A DNA stretch of 64,000 nucleotides. Source: Fibrobacter sp. UWT2. GTDB lineage: Bacteria > Fibrobacterota > Fibrobacteria > Fibrobacterales > Fibrobacteraceae. Shown one piece after another: positions 9,363-18,313 of the stretch; position 1 is the stretch's first letter, and the number at the start of each line of letters is the position of its first letter. The notes below the pieces were generated by a model, which worked only from the letters and a program-made list of their open reading frames with translations, made no database searches and was not told where the DNA came from. The translations under genes and the position numbers were made by a program. The stretch is taken from assembly GCF_900142545.1 (NCBI RefSeq), contig NZ_FRBF01000017.1, forward strand, positions 1 through 64,000. Reading direction: 5' to 3'.

Positions 9363-10626
9363 GTTGACATAGTTTTAACCATTTGCAGTGAAAAAGTGAT
9401 CTTTTTATTGATCCTTCTTCGTCAAAAGGATTTCCAAAATGATTAGATCCTTGGTGTATGGTGAAATCTAACTCACTTAGATCGGTTGTGTAACACTTGA
9501 CATTTCTTTCAGCAATATCAAATTTAATTTTATAATCGCCTGCGGCCAAGGTGAATGCGGGAATTTCAAATTCAATGTGGTAGCTTCCTGGCTTAAGAGA
9601 GCTTTCTTGAGAATCTTCGTTGTAATCACATCTAGCAATTGGCGTCCCAAAATTGTTGCAAATGTTAAAGCCGGCAACAAGGGATCCGATGTTTCTTTTT
9701 ATGGTAAAATCTGCTTCAATTATTATTATTGAATCTACAAAAAAATTTTGATTGTGATTTTTATTTCGAATGCATGCTTTATTTAAATATAAGACTTTGG
9801 GGTCCCCGTCAGTTCCGTTAAATTCGGAACAATAATTATTTTGACTTAGGTAAAGTTCTATAGCTTGATTTGTGTTCCCTTGATATTTTATTTGCCCTGA
9901 ATCCAATGCAATCCCTTTTGTGCATAGACGTTGAATGCTGTCCATATTGTGGCTCACGAACAGCACCGTTCTGCCTTCGCCGCGGCTTACGTCCTGTATC
10001 TTGCCGATGGCCTTCTTCTGGAATTCGGCGTCGCCCACGGCAAGCACTTCGTCCACCACGAGGATTTCGGGTTCCAGGTGAGCTGCGATGGCGAACCCGA
10101 GGCGCACGGTCATGCCGCTGCTGTAGCGTTTCACGGGGGTGTCCAGGTAGCGTTCGCATCCGCTGAAGTCCACGATTTCGTCGAGTTTGCGGGTAATCTC
10201 GGCGCGGCTCATGCCCATGATGGCGCCGTTCATGTAGATGTTCTCGCGACCGGTCATTTCCGGGTGGAATCCTGTGCCCACTTCGAGGAGGCTCGCGATG
10301 CGGCCCCGTGCGCGGATGGTGCCGGTGGTGGGGGCAGTCACGCGGCTCAGTAGCTTGAGAAGCGTACTCTTACCGGCTCCGTTCCTGCCGATGATTCCCA
10401 CGACGTCGCCCTGTTCCACTTTAAAATTGATGTCTTTCAGGGCCCACACGTATTCGCTGTCGCCCTTGTGTGCGCGATCGTTGACTTCGCCCACCTTGAG
10501 ATAGGGGTCCTCGCGGCGCAGCACCTTGGTCTGCCAGAACCTGTTCAGGTCGTGGCTGAGCGTCCCGGTGCTCACTAGCCCCAAACGGTACTGCTTGCTG
10601 ATGTTTTCAAACTCGATCGCGGTCAT
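9346..10626 (-). CDS. wzt: Polysaccharide ABC exporter ATPase with C-terminal glycan-binding domain (Wzt-type)
   Basis: A 426-residue ATPase of the ABC-dependent O-antigen/capsule export pathway. Residues 1-240 form the nucleotide-binding domain: Walker A GIIGRNGAGKSTLLKLL near 83, signature YSSGMTVRLGFAIA near 165, Walker B LVVDEVLAVGD near 190 and the switch His in VSHNMDSI. Residues 265-426 form a beta-rich domain like the Wzt C-terminal carbohydrate-binding domain, which in E. coli O9a decides which glycan is exported. Base composition changes abruptly at the domain boundary near 9955: the ATPase half is GC-rich, the binding half AT-rich. A TATATT box ends 7 nt before the ATG, with no Shine-Dalgarno sequence. 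Confidence 0.9.
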   Translation of the reverse strand: MTAIEFENISKQYRLGLVSTGTLSHDLNRFWQTKVLRREDPYLKVGEVNDRAHKGDSEYVWALKDINFKVEQGDVVGIIGRNGAGKSTLLKLLSRVTAPTTGTIRARGRIASLLEVGTGFHPEMTGRENIYMNGAIMGMSRAEITRKLDEIVDFSGCERYLDTPVKRYSSGMTVRLGFAIAAHLEPEILVVDEVLAVGDAEFQKKAIGKIQDVSRGEGRTVLFVSHNMDSIQRLCTKGIALDSGQIKYQGNTNQAIELYLSQNNYCSEFNGTDGDPKVLYLNKACIRNKNHNQNFFVDSIIIIEADFTIKRNIGSLVAGFNICNNFGTPIARCDYNEDSQESSLKPGSYHIEFEIPAFTLAAGDYKIKFDIAERNVKCYTTDLSELDFTIHQGSNHFGNPFDEEGSIKRSLFHCKWLKLCQLISKY

Positions 10627-10658
10627 ATAAAGGAATATAATAAAAAAGCAGGTGCTGT

Positions 10659-12317
10659 TTATTTCTTTTTTTGAAGTAAAATGCTCTCGTATATCAGATG
10701 ACTGGACATTTTATTTATTTCTTTGTTCAGAGAATCAAGCCCAATGCTTTCGACAAGTGTTTTTTGACTGCTAAAAAGGTCTGTGCCGAATCCGAGTCTG
10801 TCCCCATTGATATTGAAATCCATTGTGCTGAGGATAGTTGGAAACATATCTATGTCAGAAAAGAGTCGTACTTCATTTGAGGTAGGAGCCTTTGGAGAAT
10901 TTATAAAAATATTGATCCATTTTCTGTTTTTGAATCCTTTTACTAAACGGGTTCCCATGAAAAGGTGGTCTCCAAAGATTATGATAGATGTATTTTCATA
11001 AAAAGGTTTAGCCTTTATTGAAACCAGAAATTTGCTGAGTTCTCTTGATGCGCAACGTACGGATGCTTTAAGGAGCTCATCTTCGTTCTTTTCGTCGAGA
11101 CTTTTTATACAGTTGGGGTCATAAAATCCGTGGGGCGAATGGGTGTCTATAGTGAAAAATGTTAGTGTGAAAGGTTCTGATATCGTATCAAGAATTTGAT
11201 TGGCTGCCTTAAAAACGTCTTTATCATGAACAGATTTAAACAATTTGCTTTTTGTAAGATTTGTTGTATCTAAGTTTAGCCTTTGTATTAAATCGTCGGG
11301 ACCGTAAACTTCATTTATTTTTTGATCTGTCATAAAATTTCGAAAGCCATTGTAAAAACCAGAATTCCCTTGAATGAATATCTGCTTGTAGCCATTATTG
11401 TTAAGAATTTTATAAAGGCTTTTGTAATGGTGTAATATGGGGGTCTTTTTATAGTTGGCGATATCGGGAATTCCTAAAGAACGCGTAATCATTGCCCCAA
11501 ATGTAGAGCTAGAACCGATTGCGTCGAACCCGCCACCGATGTTTTTTTTGATTCTACCAAAGCTTAGATTTTGTTGCGCTAATTCTGTAATTTCAGGAAT
11601 AAGATTGATGTCTTGGTTGCCACCGTGTTCTTTGTCAGAGAATGTTGTCTCGAGAGATTCTAAATATATTAGAATTAAGTTTTTTTTCTGTTCGGGTGCT
11701 GTAATTTTGACGGAGTCGGGGTTGACATAGTTTTCTGCAAAGAACTTTGAGTAGATTGCGTTTTTTTCGGGTTCATTGTTTATGATGTGTATGTAATCGG
11801 ATGTTGGAATGACGCTGATAAAGAGAACTATAGTGGCTGCAAAGTATGTTCCTATGACGAACAGCCTTGTCTTTGTGCGGTTTAAAACTGTATATAAGAA
11901 AATGGTTAGGATTGCCGTTATGATTAGTGCCTGAGGGATAGTCGTGGTCAGGTACAATTTGACCATGCCGTAGGCGAAGTCGTCAAATGGCTCCTGCAGG
12001 GTAAGGAAAACAGTGTTTGCATCCCTAAGAGGAAAAGTGTTTAACGCCCAATAAATTCCAGCTCTTAGATGAACTGCTAAAAAAAGTAGAACGGTTATGA
12101 GTAGAATGTGGGATGGTTTAAAATAGTTTTCTTTCTTATATGTTTGGGTGTACCAATTTAAAGCAATAAGGACAAAAAAGGATAGTATGAATGTTGGCGA
12201 AATGGCTAATGGCTCTATCTCAAAAAAATAGTGTTCTGCAATAAAAAAGAGGCTCACTACTATTGTGACTATTTTTGCCGGCAGAATGATTATGTTCTTC
12301 ATCTTGCTTTTTTGCAT
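10659..12317 (-). CDS. Membrane-anchored sulfatase/phosphoglycerol transferase, LTA-synthase-like
   Basis: A 552-residue protein with about five N-terminal membrane helices (residues 5-160) followed by an extracytoplasmic alkaline-phosphatase-superfamily domain. Visible motifs are LILIYLESLETTF, where Thr is the likely nucleophile, FFTIDTHSPHG, and IIIFGDHLFMG for metal binding. This is the architecture of LtaS and of OpgB/MdoB-type enzymes that move phosphoglycerol or phosphoethanolamine onto glycans. It is strongly AT-rich and sits between the GC-rich wzm and wzt genes on the same strand, so it looks like an insertion into the exporter operon. It probably decorates the exported glycan. Confidence 0.8.
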   Translation of the reverse strand: MQKSKMKNIIILPAKIVTIVVSLFFIAEHYFFEIEPLAISPTFILSFFVLIALNWYTQTYKKENYFKPSHILLITVLLFLAVHLRAGIYWALNTFPLRDANTVFLTLQEPFDDFAYGMVKLYLTTTIPQALIITAILTIFLYTVLNRTKTRLFVIGTYFAATIVLFISVIPTSDYIHIINNEPEKNAIYSKFFAENYVNPDSVKITAPEQKKNLILIYLESLETTFSDKEHGGNQDINLIPEITELAQQNLSFGRIKKNIGGGFDAIGSSSTFGAMITRSLGIPDIANYKKTPILHHYKSLYKILNNNGYKQIFIQGNSGFYNGFRNFMTDQKINEVYGPDDLIQRLNLDTTNLTKSKLFKSVHDKDVFKAANQILDTISEPFTLTFFTIDTHSPHGFYDPNCIKSLDEKNEDELLKASVRCASRELSKFLVSIKAKPFYENTSIIIFGDHLFMGTRLVKGFKNRKWINIFINSPKAPTSNEVRLFSDIDMFPTILSTMDFNINGDRLGFGTDLFSSQKTLVESIGLDSLNKEINKMSSHLIYESILLQKKK

Positions 12318-12372
12318 GTTATGTAATAAAGATTAAAAAATGGCTAATAATGTGTTCAAAGTTGCGGTGTAA

Positions 12373-13221
12373 TTACACTGTATCCATGAAGGTGCGCTGG
12401 ATCTTGTTGAAGACGATTACGCCGAGTGCTAAGATGAAGGCGGCGAAGCCGGCGGTGTAGCCGAGGGCGGCCCAGCTGAATTCTCCTACGCCAAGCATAC
12501 CGAACTTGAATGTTTCCATGATGCTGGTGAGTGGGTTCGCCTGCATCATCATTTTCAGGCGCGGGTCTTCGATGGTGCTGAGTGGGTAAATCACTGGCGT
12601 TGCATACATCCAGAGTTGCACGATAAACGTAAGTAAGAAAGTCAGATCGCGGTATTTGGTGGTGAGGCTGCTGAACAGCACGCCGAATCCGAGTGCGAGT
12701 GCCGCGATTAGCACAATAAGGATTGGCGTGAGTAGCAGGTAAATATTCGGGTGCACCGGGGCGTCAGTAAAAATCAGGTAGTACGCAAATACAATCAGGA
12801 ATAGTCCCATCTGGATGCTGAGTCGCACCAGGTTGCTTGTGACGGTTGCGAGGGGCACGACGAGTCGCGGAAAGTACACCTTGCCGAACATGTTCGCGTT
12901 TTCGATGAACGTTTTACTGGTCTGGTTCAGGCATTCCGAAAAATAGGTCCACAGGCAAATGCCCGCGAGGTAAAAGAGCGGTTGCGGGAGTCCGTCGGTA
13001 CTGATTTTGGCGATGCCGCCGAATACGACCATGAACATGATGGTGGTCATGATGGGCTGGATAAAGAACCACAGCGGACCGAGAATGGTCTGCTTGTACC
13101 AGGTGACAATGTCGCGCTTCACGAACATACGGTACAAATCGCGGTACTGCCAAAGTTCATCGAAGTTTACCGAGAGTAGGCTTGCTTTGGGTTTAATGAC
13201 GGTGGTCCATTGTGTATCCAT
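12373..13221 (-). CDS. wzm: Polysaccharide ABC exporter permease (ABC-2 type, Wzm-like)
   Basis: A 282-residue membrane protein with six predicted helices. The N-terminal segment LWQYRDLYRMFVKRDIVTWYKQTILGPLWFFIQP is the hallmark of ABC-2 polysaccharide permeases of the KpsM/Wzm/RfbD class (residues 20-55). With Wzt it would export a lipid-linked glycan across the inner membrane. The ATG at 13221 is chosen because the family starts close to this point and upstream codons overlap the divergent gene. A TATATT box lies 9 nt before the ATG with no Shine-Dalgarno sequence. It heads the minus-strand exporter operon. Confidence 0.92.
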   Translation of the reverse strand: MDTQWTTVIKPKASLLSVNFDELWQYRDLYRMFVKRDIVTWYKQTILGPLWFFIQPIMTTIMFMVVFGGIAKISTDGLPQPLFYLAGICLWTYFSECLNQTSKTFIENANMFGKVYFPRLVVPLATVTSNLVRLSIQMGLFLIVFAYYLIFTDAPVHPNIYLLLTPILIVLIAALALGFGVLFSSLTTKYRDLTFLLTFIVQLWMYATPVIYPLSTIEDPRLKMMMQANPLTSIMETFKFGMLGVGEFSWAALGYTAGFAAFILALGVIVFNKIQRTFMDTV

Positions 13222-13246
13222 ACGTGATAAAATATATATTTCTCGT
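13222..13246. promoter_or_regulatory. 25-bp divergent start region with shared TATATATA core
   Basis: Only 25 bp separate the start codons of wzm (minus) and the membrane-protein gene (plus). The centre is aatatatatt, giving a TATATT box 9 nt before one ATG and another 6 nt before the other. If both act as -10 elements, transcription would begin at or next to the start codons and both mRNAs would be leaderless. Confidence 0.45.
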
Positions 13247-14944
13247 ATGCCTTTTAAACGTGCATTTTTATATTCGGTCGCAATCAATCTGTTCTTTTTG
13301 GTGCTTTGCCTTGTTTTTGGCGACATCAAGTTCGGGGCTGTAGACGACTATTTTATGGCGGCGGTACTGACCGGTGCCCATGGCACCGATTATAACCCGC
13401 ATCTGCTTTTTGTGAACGCTGTTTATGGCTACGCCTTGTTGCCGCTGTACCACTTGTTCCCCAAGGTGGGGTGGTATTACATTGGCGAAATGTTTGCGGT
13501 GTTCGCGTCTTTTACGGCTGTCGGCTATGTGCTGTTGCGGCGGTGTGGCGAACGTTGGGGGCTTTTGCTGGCGATGCTTTTTACAGCCATGTTCGCTAGC
13601 GATTTTTATTTGGTTATTCAGTTTACGCAGTGCGCTTCTATTTTGAGTGCGGCGGGAATGCTGTTGTTTGCACATGGCTTGGTAGATTGCCGCGCCCCTA
13701 AAGTGGCTCGGCATGACATTGTCGTTGTAGTGCTGGGTGTTTTGCTGTTGCTTTGGGGCTCCGTGATGCGCTGGCAGGTCTTTTTGATGGGAACGCCGTT
13801 CTTTTGCGTGGGGTTGCTGTTTAACCTGAAACTGTGTTGGAAGTTTAAGTGGGTGACGGTGACAGGCCTTACAGTGATGTTTGCGGGGGCGTACGCCATG
13901 CACCATTTTGATGCTTCGCTGTATAGAAATGCGGAGTACGCACCTTATGTAGATATTCAGGGGCCGCGCGCTGCTTTAGGTGAAGCATCCAATTATAATC
14001 AGAATGCCGTGTATGAAGATCTTGAAGAGATGGGTAAGTCCGGTGTTGATTACCACATGCTTACCGAATGGATGTTTTATGATACAGAAACGTTCGCTGT
14101 TGACAGTATGCGTGCCATTATCGATGTAGTCGGTAATTATCGTGATAAAATAGAACGGGGCGGTATCCCGCAGCGATTGCTGAGTGCGTTGGGTCATTCA
14201 CTACATTCGCCGCTGTTTTGGACATGGTTCATTTTCTGCTTGCTGATATGTGCGACCAATCGTCAAAAGTTTCTGTATTTGTGGGCGAATTTTGCGGTGA
14301 TTTTGTACTTGATGTCTATGTTGCTTGCTATGAACCGCCTGGTGTACCGTGTAGAAAGCGGCTTCTGGCTTTACGCGGCGGTACTTGCGGTGCCGTTGTG
14401 GGGGCGATTCCGCTATGAGTTGCCGCGCAAGTTGGTGGTTGTTGCGTTGTCTGTGATTGCTCTTGCGAATGTGTATACCTATGCAACTAGTGGAGAGTTG
14501 GTGCGCGGTCCGAGTTCGGGCGAACTCCGTACCTTGGCTATTGAAGATTCTACGGACTACGACCAAGTATTTGCCTATATCGATAGCCAGCCGGACAAGA
14601 TGTTTTTGTTGAGCATGAACGCTTATATGCGTTTTAGCCACCACAAAAATCCGCCTTATTTGGCGGAGCCCATTGGCAGCTACCGCCGCACGGTGTCTTT
14701 TGGTTACTGGACACCTTACCTGCCGGAGATTACTCAAGCGCTTGCGGAGTTCGGTATCACGAACCCTATTAAAGATGTGGTGCATGACAACGTGATTGTG
14801 ATTAATGAAGGTAATTTGGCGAAATTTTTGCAGCGGCATTACTATGATAGCGTTGCGGTGGATACTCTCAGGGTTATCGGTGAAATGGAATTCTTCAAGT
14901 ACCGCTTGGTTGAGGCTGACTCTGCGGCAAAGGAGACTGAATAA
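13247..14944 (+). CDS. Polytopic membrane protein of unknown function
   Basis: A 565-residue protein with about ten hydrophobic helices: residues 8-28, a cluster between 50 and 210, and more between 330 and 410. The remainder (about 415-565) is a soluble domain. The layout resembles oligosaccharyl or lipid-linked sugar transferases of the GT-C type, but no catalytic motif was recognised with certainty. The start at 13247 is chosen because the upstream sequence belongs to the divergent wzm gene. It overlaps the next gene by 1 nt (TAATG), so the two are translationally coupled and probably act together at the membrane. Confidence 0.7.
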   Translation: MPFKRAFLYSVAINLFFLVLCLVFGDIKFGAVDDYFMAAVLTGAHGTDYNPHLLFVNAVYGYALLPLYHLFPKVGWYYIGEMFAVFASFTAVGYVLLRRCGERWGLLLAMLFTAMFASDFYLVIQFTQCASILSAAGMLLFAHGLVDCRAPKVARHDIVVVVLGVLLLLWGSVMRWQVFLMGTPFFCVGLLFNLKLCWKFKWVTVTGLTVMFAGAYAMHHFDASLYRNAEYAPYVDIQGPRAALGEASNYNQNAVYEDLEEMGKSGVDYHMLTEWMFYDTETFAVDSMRAIIDVVGNYRDKIERGGIPQRLLSALGHSLHSPLFWTWFIFCLLICATNRQKFLYLWANFAVILYLMSMLLAMNRLVYRVESGFWLYAAVLAVPLWGRFRYELPRKLVVVALSVIALANVYTYATSGELVRGPSSGELRTLAIEDSTDYDQVFAYIDSQPDKMFLLSMNAYMRFSHHKNPPYLAEPIGSYRRTVSFGYWTPYLPEITQALAEFGITNPIKDVVHDNVIVINEGNLAKFLQRHYYDSVAVDTLRVIGEMEFFKYRLVEADSAAKETE

Positions 14945-16161
14945 TGAAACTCCTTTACCCGTTGATTGCAAGCGCCCTTATTACCATTGTGCCCTTCTTG
15001 CTGACTTTTGAAAAGGGGCAAGACATTGTTCGTGGACTCTTCGGCTTTGAAGAATTCTGCTTGCTGATGCTTTTTGTTCTAGCGAAAAGTTTTAGAAGGT
15101 TGCGGTGGGTGCTGCTGCCGGTGATTGGCGCGGCGATGGTGGTTGTCGCTTGGCTGGATTTGCAAAACTTGCTCGCCATCAAGGGCTGGTCTACGGGCTG
15201 GTACGGCGTGTTGCCTTTTGTGACTTGCGGCCTTGCCGTAGCCATGATGTGGAAAGTGAAACCTTTCAGCGCGAGTGCCATTTCGTTCATCCTCTTTGTG
15301 GCGTTGATGGCGCACTTGTTTGCCTATAACCATTATGCGGCGCAGCCTTTAGCGCAGTTCCCGGTGGTGGACTATGCGAGTCGTACGGCACCCAAGCCGA
15401 TTGCTCGCGACAGCTTGCCGGAATCGTTCAAGGCGAAATATTTTACGACCGATTCGGCAACAATTACGCGAGGCTTTGTCGATTCGACTAAGACGAATGT
15501 GCTGGTACTTGTTGAAAGCTGGGGAATCCCGTTAGATACGAATCGCTTTGCAAAGCAGTTGCGAATTTTTGAAGGAATCTCGATGCAGGTGGGGGCGCAC
15601 CACCGCATGTATAGCCGCACAAGGACCGCCGAACGTGAAGACTTGATTTATAGCGTCACGCGCGATTCAACGGGCCGCCGCGATACGGTGTTCTTACCGC
15701 AGGTGCTGCGGGCGCAAGGCGTAAAGACGCAGTTTATTTATGGCGGCGATAGCCTAGTGCAAATGCGCAACAAGTACATTCGTAATGTTGGCTTTGACGA
15801 GGTCTTCTACGGCGCTTCGGGTAGTTCGGGCGCTGAGCCTCGCGCAGATCATGAGTCAGTTGCGTTGCTTGATAGCTTGCTGAATGTACAGGATCCCACC
15901 TTGCGTTTTATCGCCTGGACTACGCTAGACACCAAGTTCCCGCTGCAGGGTTTCAAGGATCCTTACAGGATTGATGCTGCTGCTGTGGATTCTGCTTATA
16001 CCGAACGCCTTGCAGGTACACTGCAACTGATTGCTAACCTTGCGAAAAAGCACCCGAATGTTCGCTTTATTGTACAAGGCGACCATAACCCCATACTTTC
16101 TCCGTTAAAATTCCAAGAGAAATTCTACAAACGCTGGGTCCCGTTCGTGGTGCTGAATTAG
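14944..16161 (+). CDS. Membrane-bound sulfatase-like enzyme (alkaline phosphatase superfamily)
   Basis: A 405-residue protein with about five N-terminal membrane helices (residues 3-130) and a compact extracytoplasmic domain. Motifs are VLVLVESWGIPLD, with a conserved Glu of the metal site, FIAWTTLDTKFPL, and the C-terminal FIVQGDHNPIL metal-binding segment. It is shorter than typical LTA synthases. Translational coupling (TAATG) to the upstream polytopic protein points to joint action, perhaps transfer of a phospho-alcohol to a surface glycan. A sulfatase or phosphoethanolamine transferase activity is possible. Confidence 0.7.
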   Translation: MKLLYPLIASALITIVPFLLTFEKGQDIVRGLFGFEEFCLLMLFVLAKSFRRLRWVLLPVIGAAMVVVAWLDLQNLLAIKGWSTGWYGVLPFVTCGLAVAMMWKVKPFSASAISFILFVALMAHLFAYNHYAAQPLAQFPVVDYASRTAPKPIARDSLPESFKAKYFTTDSATITRGFVDSTKTNVLVLVESWGIPLDTNRFAKQLRIFEGISMQVGAHHRMYSRTRTAEREDLIYSVTRDSTGRRDTVFLPQVLRAQGVKTQFIYGGDSLVQMRNKYIRNVGFDEVFYGASGSSGAEPRADHESVALLDSLLNVQDPTLRFIAWTTLDTKFPLQGFKDPYRIDAAAVDSAYTERLAGTLQLIANLAKKHPNVRFIVQGDHNPILSPLKFQEKFYKRWVPFVVLN

Positions 16162-16184
16162 AAGGCTTTTGTTTCTCAACGCTA

Positions 16185-16213
16185 TTGACTTTAGGGTTAA
16201 CATTTTGTATATT
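16185..16213 (+). promoter_or_regulatory. Predicted sigma-70-like promoter of the ATPase gene
   Basis: TTGACT (16185-16190) and TATATT (16208-16213) are separated by exactly 17 bp. The expected transcription start near 16220 leaves a leader of about 20 nt with gagga as ribosome binding site. Confidence 0.7.
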
Positions 16214-16239
16214 ACATTTTGTTAAGTGAGGACAATTGT

Positions 16240-17364
16240 ATGAAAAATCCGTTTATTTTGGTTCCGTATGAGAATAAATTCCTGTTTTGCGATCGTGAAA
16301 CAGAAACGGAAAATATTCTTGACGATTTGCTAAATGGGGTTAATGTCACACTGATTTCTCCACGAAGATTGGGCAAGACAGGATTGATATACAGGGTGTT
16401 CGATGAATTGGCTAAGAAGGAACCTTCTGTTATTAAATGCTATTGCGATATTTATTCCGCAAGTAACGTTGAAGATTTTATCAAACTTTTGGCCGAAGCC
16501 GTTGTGAAAAATGTTCAAGATAAATCAATTTTAAAAAAATTCTTTTCGGCGTTTGGCGGTGTACGACCGTTATTGTCATACGACTCTATTTCAGGGACTC
16601 CGCAAGTTACAATTACTTATCAGAATGATAAACAGAAAGAAACCTCGATAAAAGAAATCTTTGATTTTTTAGGAAAGCAAAAAAAGAAAATAGTCGTTGC
16701 AATAGACGAATTTCAAGAAATCCGCAATTTCAAGGATGTTAATATGGAAGCTCTACTCCGTACCTACATTCAACCTTTGAAAAACGTGCGTTTTATTTTT
16801 TGCGGAAGTAAAAAACATGTGATGACAGACATGTTTACAAACGCCAAAAGTCCTTTTTATGAAAGTACCCATTGTATTTATTTAGGCAAAATTGAGCACG
16901 ATAAGTATGTTCGTTTTATTAAAAAATTATTTGTAATGGGCAAATTTACAATAGATGACGAAAGTTTGGATTTTATTATGGAATGGACTCGGGGACATAC
17001 TTTTTATACGCAGAGTCTGTGCCATCGAATTTTCAAAATTTCAACAGGAGCCATTGGTTTAGAGACGGTAAAAAAAGCTTGTGCACAGCTTTTGGATGAA
17101 GGAATTCCTGGATTCTTGGAACGGCGTAATTTGATTACGGATAAACAATGGCTTTTTTTGAAAGCCGTTGCGAAAGAAGGTTGTGTGTCGCAACCGACTT
17201 CTGGCGCATTTATATCTAAATACAAGCTGGGAACCTCTGCAGCAGTAAAGAGAATTGTTGAGTCCCTTGTCGATAAGGAACTTTTGCTGGAAGAACTTTC
17301 GCTCGAAGGAAAAAGCTATTCTGTTTACAATGTTTTTATGAGCCGCTGGTTAGAAAGACTGTAA
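16240..17364 (+). CDS. AAA ATPase of the archaeal-ATPase-like family
   Basis: A 374-residue P-loop ATPase: Walker A LISPRRLGKTGLI near residue 40, Walker B KIVVAIDEFQEI near residue 150, sensor-like FIFCGSKKHVM near 190, and a C-terminal winged-helix-like region (about 290-374). PRRxGKT is typical of the prokaryotic ATPase_2 (PF01637-like) family, whose cellular roles are mostly unknown. Many copies per genome are common in Bacteroidetes-type anaerobes. The ATG at 16240 is preferred over an upstream TTG because gagga precedes it. It is monocistronic with its own promoter, convergent with the next gene. Confidence 0.75.
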   Translation: MKNPFILVPYENKFLFCDRETETENILDDLLNGVNVTLISPRRLGKTGLIYRVFDELAKKEPSVIKCYCDIYSASNVEDFIKLLAEAVVKNVQDKSILKKFFSAFGGVRPLLSYDSISGTPQVTITYQNDKQKETSIKEIFDFLGKQKKKIVVAIDEFQEIRNFKDVNMEALLRTYIQPLKNVRFIFCGSKKHVMTDMFTNAKSPFYESTHCIYLGKIEHDKYVRFIKKLFVMGKFTIDDESLDFIMEWTRGHTFYTQSLCHRIFKISTGAIGLETVKKACAQLLDEGIPGFLERRNLITDKQWLFLKAVAKEGCVSQPTSGAFISKYKLGTSAAVKRIVESLVDKELLLEELSLEGKSYSVYNVFMSRWLERL

Positions 17365-17365
17365 A

Positions 17366-18313
17366 TTAGAAAGTTCGTTCACGCACCACGTATTGCGGCG
17401 ACTGGTTGATGCTGATGTAGATGCGGCCCACGTATTCGCCGATGAGTCCGAGCAAGAGCATAATCATACCGCCCACGAACAGGAGTGTGGCGAGCATGCT
17501 GGTGTAGCCCACGGGAATTTCGGGATTGAGAAATTTCTGGTAGACGACGTAGAGGCCCGCGAGAAATCCTACGAGGGCGCAGATAACGCCAATAAAAGTC
17601 GCGGCGCGGAGCGGCTTGACGGAGAATGCGGTAAAGCCGTTGATCCAGAGCCCGATAAGGCCTGCGATAGTGTAGCCGGAGCGGCCTTCGAGGCGGCGGC
17701 GGTGTTGCACTTCGACGTTGCCCAGATTTTTTGTGGCGCGGAAAACGAGCCCGCTAATGTAGGCAAACGGGTTGGGGTAGCGCACGATTTCATCGACGAT
17801 GAACTTGCGCATAATAAAGAAACTCGTTGTGCGAAGCGTCTTGGGCTGGCCAATAATCGCTTCGGCCATTTTCTTGTTGACCCAGGTGCCAAAACGGCGG
17901 AACAGGTGCTGCGCCGAGTGTTCGTAGTAGCCGTAAACGACGTCGTAGCCTTCTTCTAGTTTGTCTACAAGCTTGAAACTTTCGCTGGCGGGGGTTTGGC
18001 CGTCGTCATCGAGGCTGATGATGTAGTCGCCGGTGGCCTGGCCGTAGCCTGCCATTAGGGCACTGTGTTGCCCGAAATTCTTGGCGAGGCAGATTCCTTT
18101 AATCTTGTTGTCGGCGGCGGCGAGTTTCTTGATGACTTGCCATACGCCATCGGGGCTGCAGTCGTTTATCAGGACGATTTCGTAGTCGAAGGACTTGCCG
18201 TCGGAGCCGTTGCCTGCTGCGTTGCGCGCGGCCACGGTGTCGCGGATTTCTTGCACCACGGTTTCGATGGTGTTTTCGCTGCGGTAACAGGGAATGACAA
18301 AAGAGAGTTTCAT
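17366..18313 (-). CDS. Family 2 glycosyltransferase, ArnC/GtrB/DPM1-like, membrane-anchored
   Basis: A 315-residue polyisoprenyl-phosphate glycosyltransferase: N-terminal LSFVIPCYRSENTI, LINDCSPDG, the YIISLDDDGQTPAS catalytic acidic motif near residue 100, and FFIMRKF. Two C-terminal membrane helices lie around residues 235-300. Enzymes of this type load a sugar onto undecaprenyl phosphate for periplasmic glycan modification. Its start codon directly abuts the stop codon of the upstream oxidoreductase gene with no gap, so it is the third gene of an ATP-grasp/oxidoreductase/transferase operon. Confidence 0.88.
   Translation of the reverse strand: MKLSFVIPCYRSENTIETVVQEIRDTVAARNAAGNGSDGKSFDYEIVLINDCSPDGVWQVIKKLAAADNKIKGICLAKNFGQHSALMAGYGQATGDYIISLDDDGQTPASESFKLVDKLEEGYDVVYGYYEHSAQHLFRRFGTWVNKKMAEAIIGQPKTLRTTSFFIMRKFIVDEIVRYPNPFAYISGLVFRATKNLGNVEVQHRRRLEGRSGYTIAGLIGLWINGFTAFSVKPLRAATFIGVICALVGFLAGLYVVYQKFLNPEIPVGYTSMLATLLFVGGMIMLLLGLIGEYVGRIYISINQSPQYVVRERTF

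Noticed and set aside
13007-13246. Upstream extension of the plus-strand membrane protein into wzm
   Set aside because: These codons overlap the conserved N-terminal region of wzm on the other strand and add no plausible sequence. The hydrophobic start MPFKRAFLYS at 13247 fits better.
12373-13329. Longer wzm form starting at 13329
   Set aside because: The extra 36 residues overlap the divergent gene's start and do not resemble known permease N-termini, which begin shortly before the LWQYRDLYRMFVKRD segment.
16240-17364. ATPase read as an anti-phage defence gene
   Set aside because: P-loop ATPases of this family occur in many contexts. No nuclease, toxin or other defence partner is adjacent, so a defence role is not supported.
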